From Nitrospiraceae bacterium (GTDB taxonomy: Bacteria > Nitrospirota > Nitrospiria > Nitrospirales > UBA2166): a DNA stretch of 64,000 nt. The stretch covers positions 14,124 to 78,123 of the forward strand of contig PBSN01000013.1 of assembly GCA_002726235.1 (NCBI GenBank), read 5' to 3'. Positions 31,085-40,998 of this stretch are shown piece by piece. A program made the translations under genes and the position numbers. The first letter of the stretch is position 1. Every line of letters begins with the position of its first letter. The notes under the pieces were generated by a model, which saw only the letters and a program-made list of their open reading frames with translations, made no database searches and had not been told where the DNA came from.

Positions 31085-32035
31085 ATGACGGTTGCTCGGT
31101 TAGGGCTCTGCCTCGGCATGATCCTTGTCGGCGTGTTTCATGGTGGGGCTATTCTATGGGGGGCACCTGAGGAAGAGGCAGAGAAGTATAATCAAGAGGC
31201 CGTTGCCTCGGATGATAGAGGCGCAAAGGAAATGCGCCGAGCCGAAATTGCCAGAACTAATCAGGAACTCAAAATGATCCAAGTTGGAGTCTTAGAGGGA
31301 CTCAAAGGAAAAGGGGTTATTCCGCCTGAGGATATGGAGTTTATTCCTGCTGGCACGTTTGTCATGGGGTTGGAGGAAACCGACATCTCCGGCTTAAAGC
31401 CGGCTCACCGAGTCTATCTTGATGCCTATTGGATTGATCGATTCCCGGTGACCAATGAGGCCTATCAAGCGTGCGTTGAAGCACATGTGTGTCGCCCGCC
31501 TATGGATCGACCTGGGGGATTCTTAAACCGGCGGGAATATTATGACAATCCTGATTTCGCAAATTTCCCGGTAAATTATGTGCGTCATGGGCATGCGGTC
31601 ACCTATTGCCACTGGGCAGGAAAGCGTTTACCTACGGAGGCAGAATGGGAGAAAACAGCGCGTGGTGATGATGGACGGCTGTATCCGTGGGGAGACGAAA
31701 TCCCAGAAAGGCTTCTTGAGACCGACCCGAAGTTTCCATCCGTCCCACAGGTCGATCCCGTGGGGTCTATTCCGGAATTCGTAGGTCCATATGGGGTGAT
31801 GGATATGGGCGGGAGCATGTGGGAATGGGTCGCAGATTCATACGAGGGGGATTATTACGCGAATAGCCCAGTGGTAAACCCCAAGGGACCGCAACAAGCA
31901 CACGCGACGAAAGTGAAGCGCGGGGGGGATCGATTTATTCTCACGCCGTGGGCCGTGACCAGAAGTCCTGAATGGGCGCGTGATTCGAATCCCAACGTGG
32001 GGTTTCGATGCACGAAGGATCTCACCATCCCATGA
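31085..32035 (+). CDS. Secreted formylglycine-generating-enzyme (SUMF1)-family protein
   Basis: FIPAGTFVMGLEE, WAGKRLPTEAEWEKTARG, YPWGDE, GGSMWEWVADSY. Confidence 0.88.
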   Translation: MTVARLGLCLGMILVGVFHGGAILWGAPEEEAEKYNQEAVASDDRGAKEMRRAEIARTNQELKMIQVGVLEGLKGKGVIPPEDMEFIPAGTFVMGLEETDISGLKPAHRVYLDAYWIDRFPVTNEAYQACVEAHVCRPPMDRPGGFLNRREYYDNPDFANFPVNYVRHGHAVTYCHWAGKRLPTEAEWEKTARGDDGRLYPWGDEIPERLLETDPKFPSVPQVDPVGSIPEFVGPYGVMDMGGSMWEWVADSYEGDYYANSPVVNPKGPQQAHATKVKRGGDRFILTPWAVTRSPEWARDSNPNVGFRCTKDLTIP

Positions 32036-33681
32036 GCAAGCGGACGATCGAGATCTATGATACCACCCTACGTGACGGGTCGCAGGCAATTGATGTGGCC
32101 TTCTCAGCGGATGACAAGGGTCGTATTGCGCACAAGCTGGATGAGCTGGGAGTGCACTTCATCGAGGGCGGATGGCCTGGATCAAACCCTAAGGACATCG
32201 AGTTTTTCAAGGTGATGAAGGATCACCCTCTCACCCATGCTAAAGTGGTTGCCTTTGGATCGACACGCAAAGCGGCACTGCGAGTTCAGAATGACCCGAA
32301 CTTGCAGGCCTTGTTGAAAGCAGACACCGAGGTCATCACCATTTTTGGGAAAAGCTGGGTGTTGCACGTTTCCACTGCGCTTGGGATTTCGCGTGCGAAG
32401 AACCTTGAACTCATCTCGGACTCGATTGCCTATTTACGCAGTTATGACAAAGAGGTGATTTATGATGCTGAGCACTTCTTTGATGGGTTTAAATCTGATC
32501 CTGACTACGCATTGAAGACATTGGAAAGCGCGACAAAGGCGGGTGCGATGCGCCTAGTGTTATGTGACACCAATGGGGCTGCGATGCCGTGGGAAATTCG
32601 CGAGATCGTCACCAAGGTATCGAAGGAGACGAAAACGCCAATTGGAATCCATGCGCACAATGATGGGGAGATGGCAGTGGCAAATTCTCTCATGGCGGTT
32701 AGAAGTGGGGCCACCCAGGTGCAGGGAACGATCAATGGCATTGGAGAACGATGTGGAAACGCTAATTTGTGTTCCATCGTGCCCAATCTGAAATTAAAAA
32801 TGGGCCGAGAATGTCTCTCCAGCGAGCAGCTTCAGAAACTTCGAGGTGTCTCTCTCTTTGTGTGCGAAATTGCTAATCTGACACCGGATAAACGACAACC
32901 CTATGTTGGAGAAGCCGCGTTTACTCACAAGGGAGGCGTACATATTCATGCAGTTGAGAAGCATCCTACTACCTACGAACATGTCATGCCTGAAGCGGTT
33001 GGCAATTGCCGTAAGATTCTCATATCGGATAGCGCGGGACGCAGTGCGATCTTAGCCAAAGCCAAGGATTTTAACCTCTCACTGTCAAAGGCCAGCCCTC
33101 AACTTGATGCGCTACTCCGCGAGTTGAAGGATCGCGAACATCAAGGTTTCCAATTCGATGGAGCTGAAGGATCGTTCGAGTTGCTGATGCGGAAAGCAAT
33201 TGGGCCGGCTGGTGAATCGTTTGAATTGCTCGGATTCCGCGTGATCGTTGAAAAGAGGGATGCAAGGCAGGGAACGGTATCAGAAGCGACCATTATGGTG
33301 CGTGTGGGGGACCGTGTTGAGCATTGCGTGGCGGATGGGAATGGGCCGGTGCATGCGCTTGATAACGCTCTTAGAAAATCCTTGGAGCTGTTTTACCCGG
33401 AACTTTGTGGCGTCCAACTCCGGGATTACAAGGTGCGCGTGTTGACTGGTGCGAAGGGGACCGCATCGAAGGTGCGTGTTTTGATTGTGTCGGGCGATCA
33501 TGAGAGGGAATGGAACACGGTAGGGGTCTCAGGTAATATTATTGATGCGAGTTGGCAGGCGCTTGCGGATAGTATTGAACTCTGTCTCCTGCGGGAACAT
33601 ACGTCAAAATCAAATTCATTGCCAAAAAGGAGCCCGAAGAGGGGGCATGCGAAAAGCAGATCTGGCACACGAACTGTTTGA
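32032..33681 (+). CDS. cimA: (R)-citramalate synthase
   Basis: KRTIEIYDTTLRDGSQAIDVAFSADDK; GIHAHNDGEMAVANSL; C-terminal LeuA-dimer-like domain. Confidence 0.93.
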   Translation: MSKRTIEIYDTTLRDGSQAIDVAFSADDKGRIAHKLDELGVHFIEGGWPGSNPKDIEFFKVMKDHPLTHAKVVAFGSTRKAALRVQNDPNLQALLKADTEVITIFGKSWVLHVSTALGISRAKNLELISDSIAYLRSYDKEVIYDAEHFFDGFKSDPDYALKTLESATKAGAMRLVLCDTNGAAMPWEIREIVTKVSKETKTPIGIHAHNDGEMAVANSLMAVRSGATQVQGTINGIGERCGNANLCSIVPNLKLKMGRECLSSEQLQKLRGVSLFVCEIANLTPDKRQPYVGEAAFTHKGGVHIHAVEKHPTTYEHVMPEAVGNCRKILISDSAGRSAILAKAKDFNLSLSKASPQLDALLRELKDREHQGFQFDGAEGSFELLMRKAIGPAGESFELLGFRVIVEKRDARQGTVSEATIMVRVGDRVEHCVADGNGPVHALDNALRKSLELFYPELCGVQLRDYKVRVLTGAKGTASKVRVLIVSGDHEREWNTVGVSGNIIDASWQALADSIELCLLREHTSKSNSLPKRSPKRGHAKSRSGTRTV

Positions 33682-33925
33682 AAAAGTGGGAATTTCCAAA
33701 CGGGATGCGACACATATTGTCAACAGCGTCTTCTCGTCTATCAGGGAAACCCTGCAAAAAGGCGAGTCGGTTAAGATTACCGGGTTTGGATGCTTTATGG
33801 TGCGGAGTAAGGGGTCGCGCAAAGGAAGAAACCCTCGAACCGGAGAGGAAATAGGTATTACGCCACGCCGGGTTGTGAGCTTTCGGCCAAGTCAGGTGTT
33901 CAAACGGCATGTCAGTCCGAGCTGA
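33647..33925 (+). CDS. ihfA: HU/IHF-family DNA-binding protein (IHF-alpha-like)
   Basis: MRKADLAHELFEKVGISKRDATHIV; RKGRNPRTGEEIGITPRRVVSFRPS. Confidence 0.88.
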   Translation: MRKADLAHELFEKVGISKRDATHIVNSVFSSIRETLQKGESVKITGFGCFMVRSKGSRKGRNPRTGEEIGITPRRVVSFRPSQVFKRHVSPS

Positions 33926-34268
33926 ACATTCGCAGACCAAGAAACTCTTCCACAAAATAGGGGAAGTCAGTGAGATTACTCAGGTGCCTGCCTATGTGCT
34001 CAGGTTCTGGGAATCGGAATTCAAGTTTCTTAAACCAGAAAAAGGGCCAGGGCGACGACGGACGTATGTTGAGAGGGATATCAAAACCGTACTTACCATC
34101 AAGAAGTTGCTGTATGATGAGGGCTACACCATCGAGGGGGTAAGGCGCTGGTGGGGAAGAAAATCGCGTGCAAAGCGTGAGGATTTGGCCACTACACGGC
34201 TTCCGGGAGAGGTACTCAATCACGTCAAAGCCGAACTTAGCGAGGTGCTCAAGATCGTCACGTCATAG
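33909..34268 (+). CDS. MerR-family transcriptional regulator
   Basis: KIGEVSEITQVPAYVLRFWESEFKFLKPEKGPGRRRTY. Confidence 0.88.
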   Translation: MSVRAEHSQTKKLFHKIGEVSEITQVPAYVLRFWESEFKFLKPEKGPGRRRTYVERDIKTVLTIKKLLYDEGYTIEGVRRWWGRKSRAKREDLATTRLPGEVLNHVKAELSEVLKIVTS

Positions 34269-34309
34269 ATGGAAAGTCGTAGCCAAAATGTCACAGCACT
34301 TCAGTGGTT

Positions 34310-34386
34310 CGGGGCGTAGCGCAGCCAGGTAGCGCACTCGCTTGGGGTGCGAGAGGTCGGCCGTTCAAATCGGCTCGCCCCGACCA
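34310..34386 (+). tRNA. tRNA-Pro(GGG)
   Basis: CGGGGCG acceptor pairs CGCCCCG; anticodon stem ctcgc-TTGGGGT-gcgag; ggTTCAAATc T-loop; encoded CCA. Confidence 0.96.
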
Positions 34387-34390
34387 GTTA

Positions 34391-34461
34391 TGGGAAGCGA
34401 TCAGCAGTCAATGTTCAGCTCAATTTTCCCCTATCTCTTGGCTGAGCGCTGACTGCTGATC
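34391..34461. repeat. Long imperfect inverted repeat immediately 3' of the tRNA
   Basis: gaagcgatcagcagtca ... tgactgctgatcacg arms. Confidence 0.65.
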
Positions 34462-34470
34462 ACGTCTTGG

Positions 34471-35055
34471 ATGTTTCAGGATCTTGCGCAATGGATGCTT
34501 GAGTGGGCAGGATCTCCTTACGCGGTCTGGGCGTTGTTTTTTATCGCGGTTGCCGAATCGTCTTTTTTTCCAATCCCTCCTGATATCCTCCTCATTGCAT
34601 TAGTTTTGAACGACCCGGATAGGGGGATGTATTTGGCTACGGTGACAACGGCTGGATCAGTGATTGGTGGAGGCATCGGGTATTTTATTGGGTTTTGGGG
34701 AGGACGCCCGATTCTCAAGCGATTTGTTGCAGAGAACATCATCGGGCGAGTCCAGCGGCAATTTGATCGTTATGGAGGCTGGGCGGTTGGCATTGCGGGG
34801 TTTACCCCCATTCCGTACAAGATCTTTACTATTGCTTCTGGGGCGTTTGCATTGAAACTTTCCGTGTTTGTGGTGATGTCCCTTGCGGGACGAGGCGGGC
34901 GTTTTTTTGCAGTTGCGGGGTCTATCAAGCTCTTTGGTGCACAGATGGTTGAGTTGATTGAGCGCTACTTTAACATTGGTTCACTTGTTCTGATTGTGGT
35001 GATCGCAGGAAGTGCTTTTCTCGTCCACCTCTTGCGGAAAGCGGAACCCGTGTAG
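34471..35055 (+). CDS. DedA-family (VTT domain) membrane protein
   Basis: ESSFFPIPPDILLIALVL; GGIGYFIGFWGG; FTPIPYKIFTIASGAF. Confidence 0.88.
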   Translation: MFQDLAQWMLEWAGSPYAVWALFFIAVAESSFFPIPPDILLIALVLNDPDRGMYLATVTTAGSVIGGGIGYFIGFWGGRPILKRFVAENIIGRVQRQFDRYGGWAVGIAGFTPIPYKIFTIASGAFALKLSVFVVMSLAGRGGRFFAVAGSIKLFGAQMVELIERYFNIGSLVLIVVIAGSAFLVHLLRKAEPV

Positions 35056-35068
35056 ACGGGATCTTCCT

Positions 35069-36532
35069 ATGCTTACGATTCATAATACCATGAGTGGAAT
35101 GAAGGAAGCCTTTAAGCCACTGATTCCCGGTCAGGTTGGAATGTACGTGTGTGGCGTAACGGTGTATGACGACTGCCACCTTGGGCACGCGAGAAGTGCC
35201 ATCGTTTTCGATACCATCCGTCGCTATCTCCAATGGCGAGGATTTGTGGTCACCTACGTCAGAAATTTCACGGATGTGGATGATAAGATCATCGTGCGGG
35301 CAAATCAGGAATCACGGGATTGGACTGAGGTTGTGGCCCAATACATTGATGCGTTTGCGCGCGATATGGAAAGATTATCCGTGACCGTTCCAGATCAGGA
35401 GCCGCGAGCGACGGAACATATGCCAGAAATTATTCATATGGTCGGCGGTTTGATTGATAAGGGTGTGGCATACGTGGTGGATGGGAATGTGTATTATCGC
35501 GTAGGAGGCTTTTCGGAGTACGGTTGCCTCTCACATCGAAAGCTCGCCGATATGCTTGCGGGTGCTCGTGTTGACATTGATGAACGCAAACACCATCCAA
35601 TGGATTTTGCGCTGTGGAAGACTTCGAAGGTGGGAGAGCCTGCGTGGGAAAGTCCGTGGGGCAGCGGTCGTCCTGGATGGCATATCGAATGTTCAGCGAT
35701 GTCAGTGGCCCATCTGGGGGAAACATTCGATATTCATGGAGGAGGAGAAGATCTGATTTTTCCCCATCACGAAAACGAGATCGCCCAATCTCAAGCATTC
35801 ACTGGAAAGTCGTTTGCGCGTTATTGGATACACAATGGTTTTGTCACCATTCACGCGGAAAAAATGTCGAAGTCCCTTGGTAATACGTTCACCATCAGAG
35901 CATTGTTCGAGGCGTCTGGGTATGCGGAAGTCGTGACGGCTGAGGTGATCCGCTATTTCGTGCTCTCTGCGCATTATCGCAGCCCCATCGATGTTCTCGA
36001 TGACAGTTTTCAGGAAAGTAAGCGTGCGCTCAATAATGTGTACGATCTATTGCTCCGGCTTGACGAAGTCAGCACAACGCATGGTGGGGCTGATGCAGAC
36101 ATCGCTGGCATTCTGACTCGGCTTCAATCGGGCTTTGAGGCGGCAATGGATGATGATTTCAACACGCCTGAAGCTATAGGCGAACTTCAGCGTGTTCGCA
36201 CAGAGATCAATGTATGTTTGGCGAAAGGCCTATCTGGGGAAACAGCGGCGCAGGTGCGAGACAGACTTCGGAGTATCGGACAGGTGTTGGGATTGTTCCA
36301 GATTCAAGTGCAGGACTGGGAATTTGGGGAAAAAGCCGCTTGGACGAGCAAGTTGGCCAATCGATCGACTCCTCAGCTGAGTGAAGTGGATATTGAGGAG
36401 ATGATCGGTGAACGGCAGGCCGCTCGTTCGAACAAGGATTGGAAACGTTCAGACGAGATTCGGGACAATTTGGCAGTACACGGTGTGATTCTTGAGGATC
36501 GTCCAGACGGCACATCGCGATGGAAGAGATGA
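35069..36532 (+). CDS. cysS: Cysteinyl-tRNA synthetase
   Basis: MYVCGVTVYDDCHLGHARSAIVFD; WHIECSAMS; EKMSKSLGN. Confidence 0.96.
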   Translation: MLTIHNTMSGMKEAFKPLIPGQVGMYVCGVTVYDDCHLGHARSAIVFDTIRRYLQWRGFVVTYVRNFTDVDDKIIVRANQESRDWTEVVAQYIDAFARDMERLSVTVPDQEPRATEHMPEIIHMVGGLIDKGVAYVVDGNVYYRVGGFSEYGCLSHRKLADMLAGARVDIDERKHHPMDFALWKTSKVGEPAWESPWGSGRPGWHIECSAMSVAHLGETFDIHGGGEDLIFPHHENEIAQSQAFTGKSFARYWIHNGFVTIHAEKMSKSLGNTFTIRALFEASGYAEVVTAEVIRYFVLSAHYRSPIDVLDDSFQESKRALNNVYDLLLRLDEVSTTHGGADADIAGILTRLQSGFEAAMDDDFNTPEAIGELQRVRTEINVCLAKGLSGETAAQVRDRLRSIGQVLGLFQIQVQDWEFGEKAAWTSKLANRSTPQLSEVDIEEMIGERQAARSNKDWKRSDEIRDNLAVHGVILEDRPDGTSRWKR

Positions 36533-36578
36533 GTCGAAAATTGGACACTAGTATCTGGAACCTGAGGCATGAGATGTA

Positions 36579-39425
36579 TTGCCTGAGATTTCAAAGAACG
36601 TCCACGAGTCCAGACCTCGGACTCCTGCTGAGGCTTTCATGAATCGGCACACTCAGGCAAATCAGAGTCAGATGGACAGTGATGTACGTGCGTTACTCGC
36701 CGAGTTGCAGAAGGTCTCCAAAAGAAGTTGCGAAGAATGTATCCAGTCGCTTCCGGCAGCTCTCGAACGATGTGACATTAAGGTTATCCGTCTATGGATT
36801 GATCTTGGAATTGAAATTGCTTCCAGCTCTGGGGCAACAGGGATACGCTATTTCAAAGAAAGCCTTGCATTTCTTATCGCGCTTAAAAAAGCAGAACATC
36901 AAGAGCGTGTATTGACGGCAGCCATACAGATGATCAATGTTGATGACGATGCCAAAGGTGCGGGGGCATGTCTTGCGTTCGAGTGTGTGCGTAGGGGGGG
37001 CGTGGCTGTTGGTGTTCTTGCGGAAACGAGTCTTGATGAATGGATGGCGATCGGGATGGATATTGGGAAGTGGAATACCCTTGCTGCCGTCGAGTACTTC
37101 CGAGAAAGTCCGGCCGTCTTGCAGGTTATTCCGTTCGATCATCTCAAGCGATGGGCTGAATGCGGGATCAAACTGGTCACCACGAATCAATTTGATAATT
37201 TTGATTACTTGTTGACGGTAGAGTTCTTTCGAATGACGTCACAGATTTTCAGTGCGATTCCAGAATTGGAGATGCGCTTACGGGTGCTGGACTATGGGAA
37301 TCAGCTTGCTGATCAAAGTCCACATGTTGCAATGGCGTTCTTGAAACAGAGTCCGAATGCCGTGGCGGCAATTATCCAGGTTCCGGAGGGTTGCTCGGCT
37401 GATGAAGAAGTCAGCCTGCGAGAAGAAGGCAATGCACGGTTTGAACAGTGGGTTAGTGCTGGAATGCAGGCGCTCGAATACAGCGTGGAAGCGGCACGAG
37501 CCTACTTCGCGTATGAAAGCCGTTGGGCATTGGTCTCCATTGAACGGGCCATGAGCGGCGTGTCTATTCAGACAATGCGTCGATCCTTGCGGTTGCTTGT
37601 GACCGGTCTGAGCGGGAAAGACATACGTATTGAAACTCATCGTGCTCATGCTACCGCGTCGACCTCATCCGCAATGACGGAATGTCCGGTTGAGCAACCT
37701 AGGGTTGAGCGTCCCCCATGCCTTCAGGATACAGTGGACTCCATTGTGCTTCCATCGGTTCTCAATTCCTATCCACGAAAAAGTGACAATGCGCGCTTAT
37801 ATCGTGTGATGGCCGCACATAAGGCCGGACATTTCGAATTTGGGACGCATGAATTGCGCATCGACTCTCTACGCGACCTTGTCGCGGACCTTCACTCTCG
37901 CTATGGCCAGAGTCATTGGCCTGCCTCGGTGTGGGAGGTCTTTGCATTGTACCCCTCCCCTGCGCTGGCTCAAGATTTGTGGATGATTGTCGAGGACGCG
38001 CGAGTCGATTCACGACTCGCGCGAGAATACCCTGGTCTTCGTCGTGACATGGATCGTGTCGTGAAAGAAGCGGTAATCCAACGCCCGCTGTTCCAGTCAG
38101 GATCATTGCGTGACATGGTGGTTGAAGCCTTAATGCGTATGTCCGTCAATCAATCGACTGATGGGATTCCAGCGTCATGCCAGGAAATTCTTGATCAAGC
38201 TCGCCCCATGTTTGCCGAGGTGCAGGATGTGCGTACGACATGCGAAGTCGCACTTCGAATGGCCGATCGCCTGTATAGGTTGCTCGATGTTCTGAGTCCC
38301 ATGGACTCGTCTTTGTCTGAGACGGCGAGTTTAGTACCAGACTCCCAAGGCTCACAGCCAGACGAGGGTGATCACACTCAGCAGGGGAATGGATTCGCCT
38401 ATCACCAGGTCACCAATTTGGCCCATCGTGGTGTTGCACAGTCCGTTCCCAATGAGGGGGTCGAATTTCTGGATCGCCAAATCCTCGAGGTTGATGCTTT
38501 CCAAGATGAGGAGACTTCAGACTCTCAGCGGGTGTTTCATTATGATGAGTGGGATGCGACGCTTGGCGATTATCGGTCTCGTTGGTGCAGAGTTGTTGAA
38601 GACGTAGGGGAAGCGAAAGCCGGAGGTGAGGCCTTCGTGGCGCGAACGTTGGCGGATCATCAATGGACAATTCAGCGGCTTCGTAAATATTTCGAAGGCA
38701 TTCGACCGAGTGCACTCCGGTGGGTAAAGAACCAGCTCGACGGCGAAAATGTCGATATGGATGCAGCAATTGATTGGCTTGCAGAGCGACGGGCACATCG
38801 GGCTCCATCGGATCGCGTATTCATGAATCGCGAAATGCGTGTGAGGAACGTGTCTGCGGCTGTGCTGATGGATATGAGTGGTTCGACAAACCGACTGTTA
38901 GATCCCAATGGAAAACGCGTCATCGAGGTCGAAAAAGAAGCGCTGATTCTTCTATGCGAAGCTTTGGAGGCGCTTGGAGATCGCTACGCGATCTATGGGT
39001 TCTCTGGCCGATCTCGCCACGATGTCCGGTTCACCATTCTGAAAGAATTTGATCATGTCTACGATAGTAGATGCAAACAACGAATTGGCGCGATTGAGCC
39101 GGTACATCAGAACCGAGATGGGGTTGCCATACGCCATGCGGTGGCAAAGCTGCGTCATGAGCGTGCAAAGGTCAAACTTCTTTTACTGTTGAGTGACGGG
39201 AGGCCGCTGGATGACCAGTATGAACGCGATTATGCGCTTGAGGACACACGAATGGCGTTGCTCGAGGCCAAACGATTAGGGATTCATCCGTTTTGTGTGA
39301 CGATTGATCGTGAAGCACCCACCTATCTGAGTCGGATGTGTGGTGAAGTTGGGTTTATGGTGGTTGATCAAGTCGGCCGTCTGCCGGATTGCCTGCCGCA
39401 CATTTACCGGCGTTTGACAACATGA
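36579..39425 (+). CDS. NorD/CbbO-like VWA-domain protein
   Basis: 948 aa; C-terminal VWA with MIDAS DMSGSTN, LLLLSDGRPLDD; helical-repeat N-terminus; start codon uncertain. Confidence 0.8.
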   Translation: MPEISKNVHESRPRTPAEAFMNRHTQANQSQMDSDVRALLAELQKVSKRSCEECIQSLPAALERCDIKVIRLWIDLGIEIASSSGATGIRYFKESLAFLIALKKAEHQERVLTAAIQMINVDDDAKGAGACLAFECVRRGGVAVGVLAETSLDEWMAIGMDIGKWNTLAAVEYFRESPAVLQVIPFDHLKRWAECGIKLVTTNQFDNFDYLLTVEFFRMTSQIFSAIPELEMRLRVLDYGNQLADQSPHVAMAFLKQSPNAVAAIIQVPEGCSADEEVSLREEGNARFEQWVSAGMQALEYSVEAARAYFAYESRWALVSIERAMSGVSIQTMRRSLRLLVTGLSGKDIRIETHRAHATASTSSAMTECPVEQPRVERPPCLQDTVDSIVLPSVLNSYPRKSDNARLYRVMAAHKAGHFEFGTHELRIDSLRDLVADLHSRYGQSHWPASVWEVFALYPSPALAQDLWMIVEDARVDSRLAREYPGLRRDMDRVVKEAVIQRPLFQSGSLRDMVVEALMRMSVNQSTDGIPASCQEILDQARPMFAEVQDVRTTCEVALRMADRLYRLLDVLSPMDSSLSETASLVPDSQGSQPDEGDHTQQGNGFAYHQVTNLAHRGVAQSVPNEGVEFLDRQILEVDAFQDEETSDSQRVFHYDEWDATLGDYRSRWCRVVEDVGEAKAGGEAFVARTLADHQWTIQRLRKYFEGIRPSALRWVKNQLDGENVDMDAAIDWLAERRAHRAPSDRVFMNREMRVRNVSAAVLMDMSGSTNRLLDPNGKRVIEVEKEALILLCEALEALGDRYAIYGFSGRSRHDVRFTILKEFDHVYDSRCKQRIGAIEPVHQNRDGVAIRHAVAKLRHERAKVKLLLLLSDGRPLDDQYERDYALEDTRMALLEAKRLGIHPFCVTIDREAPTYLSRMCGEVGFMVVDQVGRLPDCLPHIYRRLTT

Positions 39426-39784
39426 GCACTGGCGATGCCAATGTGCCGGACTGGCTCTACCGCCTCTTCACCGGGGGATCCTATCCCTATCTTAGGAGGC
39501 AGGCAAAATTTCGTTTCAAGCGCGATCCTACTCCTGATGTACTGCGAGAACTATTTGTCGATACATTTCCCCGCTGCACTATGAAAGTGTTGATCGAGGA
39601 AAAACAGGGCATGATCGTGCAGTTTCGTGAGCTTAAAACGTATGAGCCGGGGCAGTATATGTCCTTAGTCTGGACTCCGGTAGACGTTCTTCGTACTACA
39701 TATGGACGAGGAAAATACAAGTTGAATTTCTACGAGGGTGAAAATTTTATCTGTACTACTAATGTCAAAGTTGATCTTGACTGA
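39422..39784 (+). CDS. Hypothetical protein coupled to the NorD-like gene
   Basis: ATG overlaps the upstream TGA (acaTGAgc region); 120 aa. Confidence 0.7.
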   Translation: MSTGDANVPDWLYRLFTGGSYPYLRRQAKFRFKRDPTPDVLRELFVDTFPRCTMKVLIEEKQGMIVQFRELKTYEPGQYMSLVWTPVDVLRTTYGRGKYKLNFYEGENFICTTNVKVDLD

Positions 39785-39796
39785 GGAGAAGAATGC

Positions 39797-40735
39797 ATGG
39801 GACGTGAGAAGATTACCGTAATCGGTGCGGGCAATGTTGGCGGTACGGCTGCGCAACGACTGGCGGAGAAGGATTGTTACGATGTTGTGTTGCTCGACAT
39901 TATCCCTGGCCTTCCGAAAGGCAAGGCGCTGGATTTGGCGCAATCAGCTCCAATCTGTGGCTACACCGGTGAAATTATCGGTACCAGTGATTATAAGGAT
40001 ACGGCGGATTCCTCGATGGTGGTGGTGACATCTGGGGTGCCGCGAAAGCCTGGAATGGCTAGGGATGGGCTGTTGGAAACCAATGTTCGGATTGTCAAAA
40101 GTGTTGTCGAGCAGGTGGTAGAATACTCACCGAATACCATTCTCGTGATCGTTTCGAATCCCTTAGATGCTATGACCTATGTCGCGTACAAAGTAAGCGG
40201 GTTTCCCAAGGAACGTGTGCTTGGAATGGCCGGTGTTCTTGATTCAGCGAGGTTTCGTGCCGGGATTGCCAAGGAGCGCGGTGTCTCGGTGCAGGAGGTT
40301 CATACCATGGTGCTTGGTGGGCATGGCGATTCTATGGTTCCGCTGATTGGGAGCACTACTATCGCTGGGATTCCAATCCGAGAGGTTATGTCGGAGAAAG
40401 CATTACATGATCTTGTTGAGCGAACGCGGCATGGGGGGGCGGAAATTGTTCGCTTGCTCGAAAAGGGAAGCGCCTTTTACGCACCATCTGCGGCAGTCGT
40501 TGAAATGGTAGAGGCGGTTATGAAAGACAAGCGTAGCATTCTCCCGTGTGCAACCCTCTGTAGTGGTGAATATGGAATCTACGATGTGTTTGTTGGGGTT
40601 CCGGTCAAACTTGGTCGACGTGGGGCAGAGCAGATCGTTGAAATGACACTGACGCCGGACGAACAAGCAGCGTTGGCGAAGTCGACGGCAGACGTTACGG
40701 AACTTTGTGTGCAGATAGATGGGATGTTACAGTGA
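39797..40735 (+). CDS. mdh: Malate dehydrogenase
   Basis: KITVIGAGNVGGTAAQRLAEK; GVPRKPGMARDGLLETN; VLGGHGDSMVPL. Confidence 0.95.
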   Translation: MGREKITVIGAGNVGGTAAQRLAEKDCYDVVLLDIIPGLPKGKALDLAQSAPICGYTGEIIGTSDYKDTADSSMVVVTSGVPRKPGMARDGLLETNVRIVKSVVEQVVEYSPNTILVIVSNPLDAMTYVAYKVSGFPKERVLGMAGVLDSARFRAGIAKERGVSVQEVHTMVLGGHGDSMVPLIGSTTIAGIPIREVMSEKALHDLVERTRHGGAEIVRLLEKGSAFYAPSAAVVEMVEAVMKDKRSILPCATLCSGEYGIYDVFVGVPVKLGRRGAEQIVEMTLTPDEQAALAKSTADVTELCVQIDGMLQ

Positions 40736-40751
40736 TGACGGAGATTCAGGC

Positions 40752-40847
40752 ATGTTTAACGATACCGCTTTTTGGCTATTGCTTATTGCCGCGATAGCAT
40801 CTGTTATCTTTGCCCGCATGACCTACGTTGGTCTGAAATGGGGGTGA
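40752..40847 (+). CDS. 31-aa predicted single-TM miniprotein
   Basis: MFNDTAFWLLLIAAIASVIFARMTYVGLKWG* directly after mdh. Confidence 0.5.
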   Translation: MFNDTAFWLLLIAAIASVIFARMTYVGLKWG

Positions 40848-40998
40848 GTTCTCCCTTCACCTCCTCCCAACGTCCCTGCATTGGATGGGCTTCGTTTGCA
40901 GTGAGGGGATGACTCCTCCCGGAAATGATGTCTCCCTCCTGGACTGCGGAACGCAATCAGGTGCGGATAATCCCTGCGTCATGAGTAGGCATTCGAGT

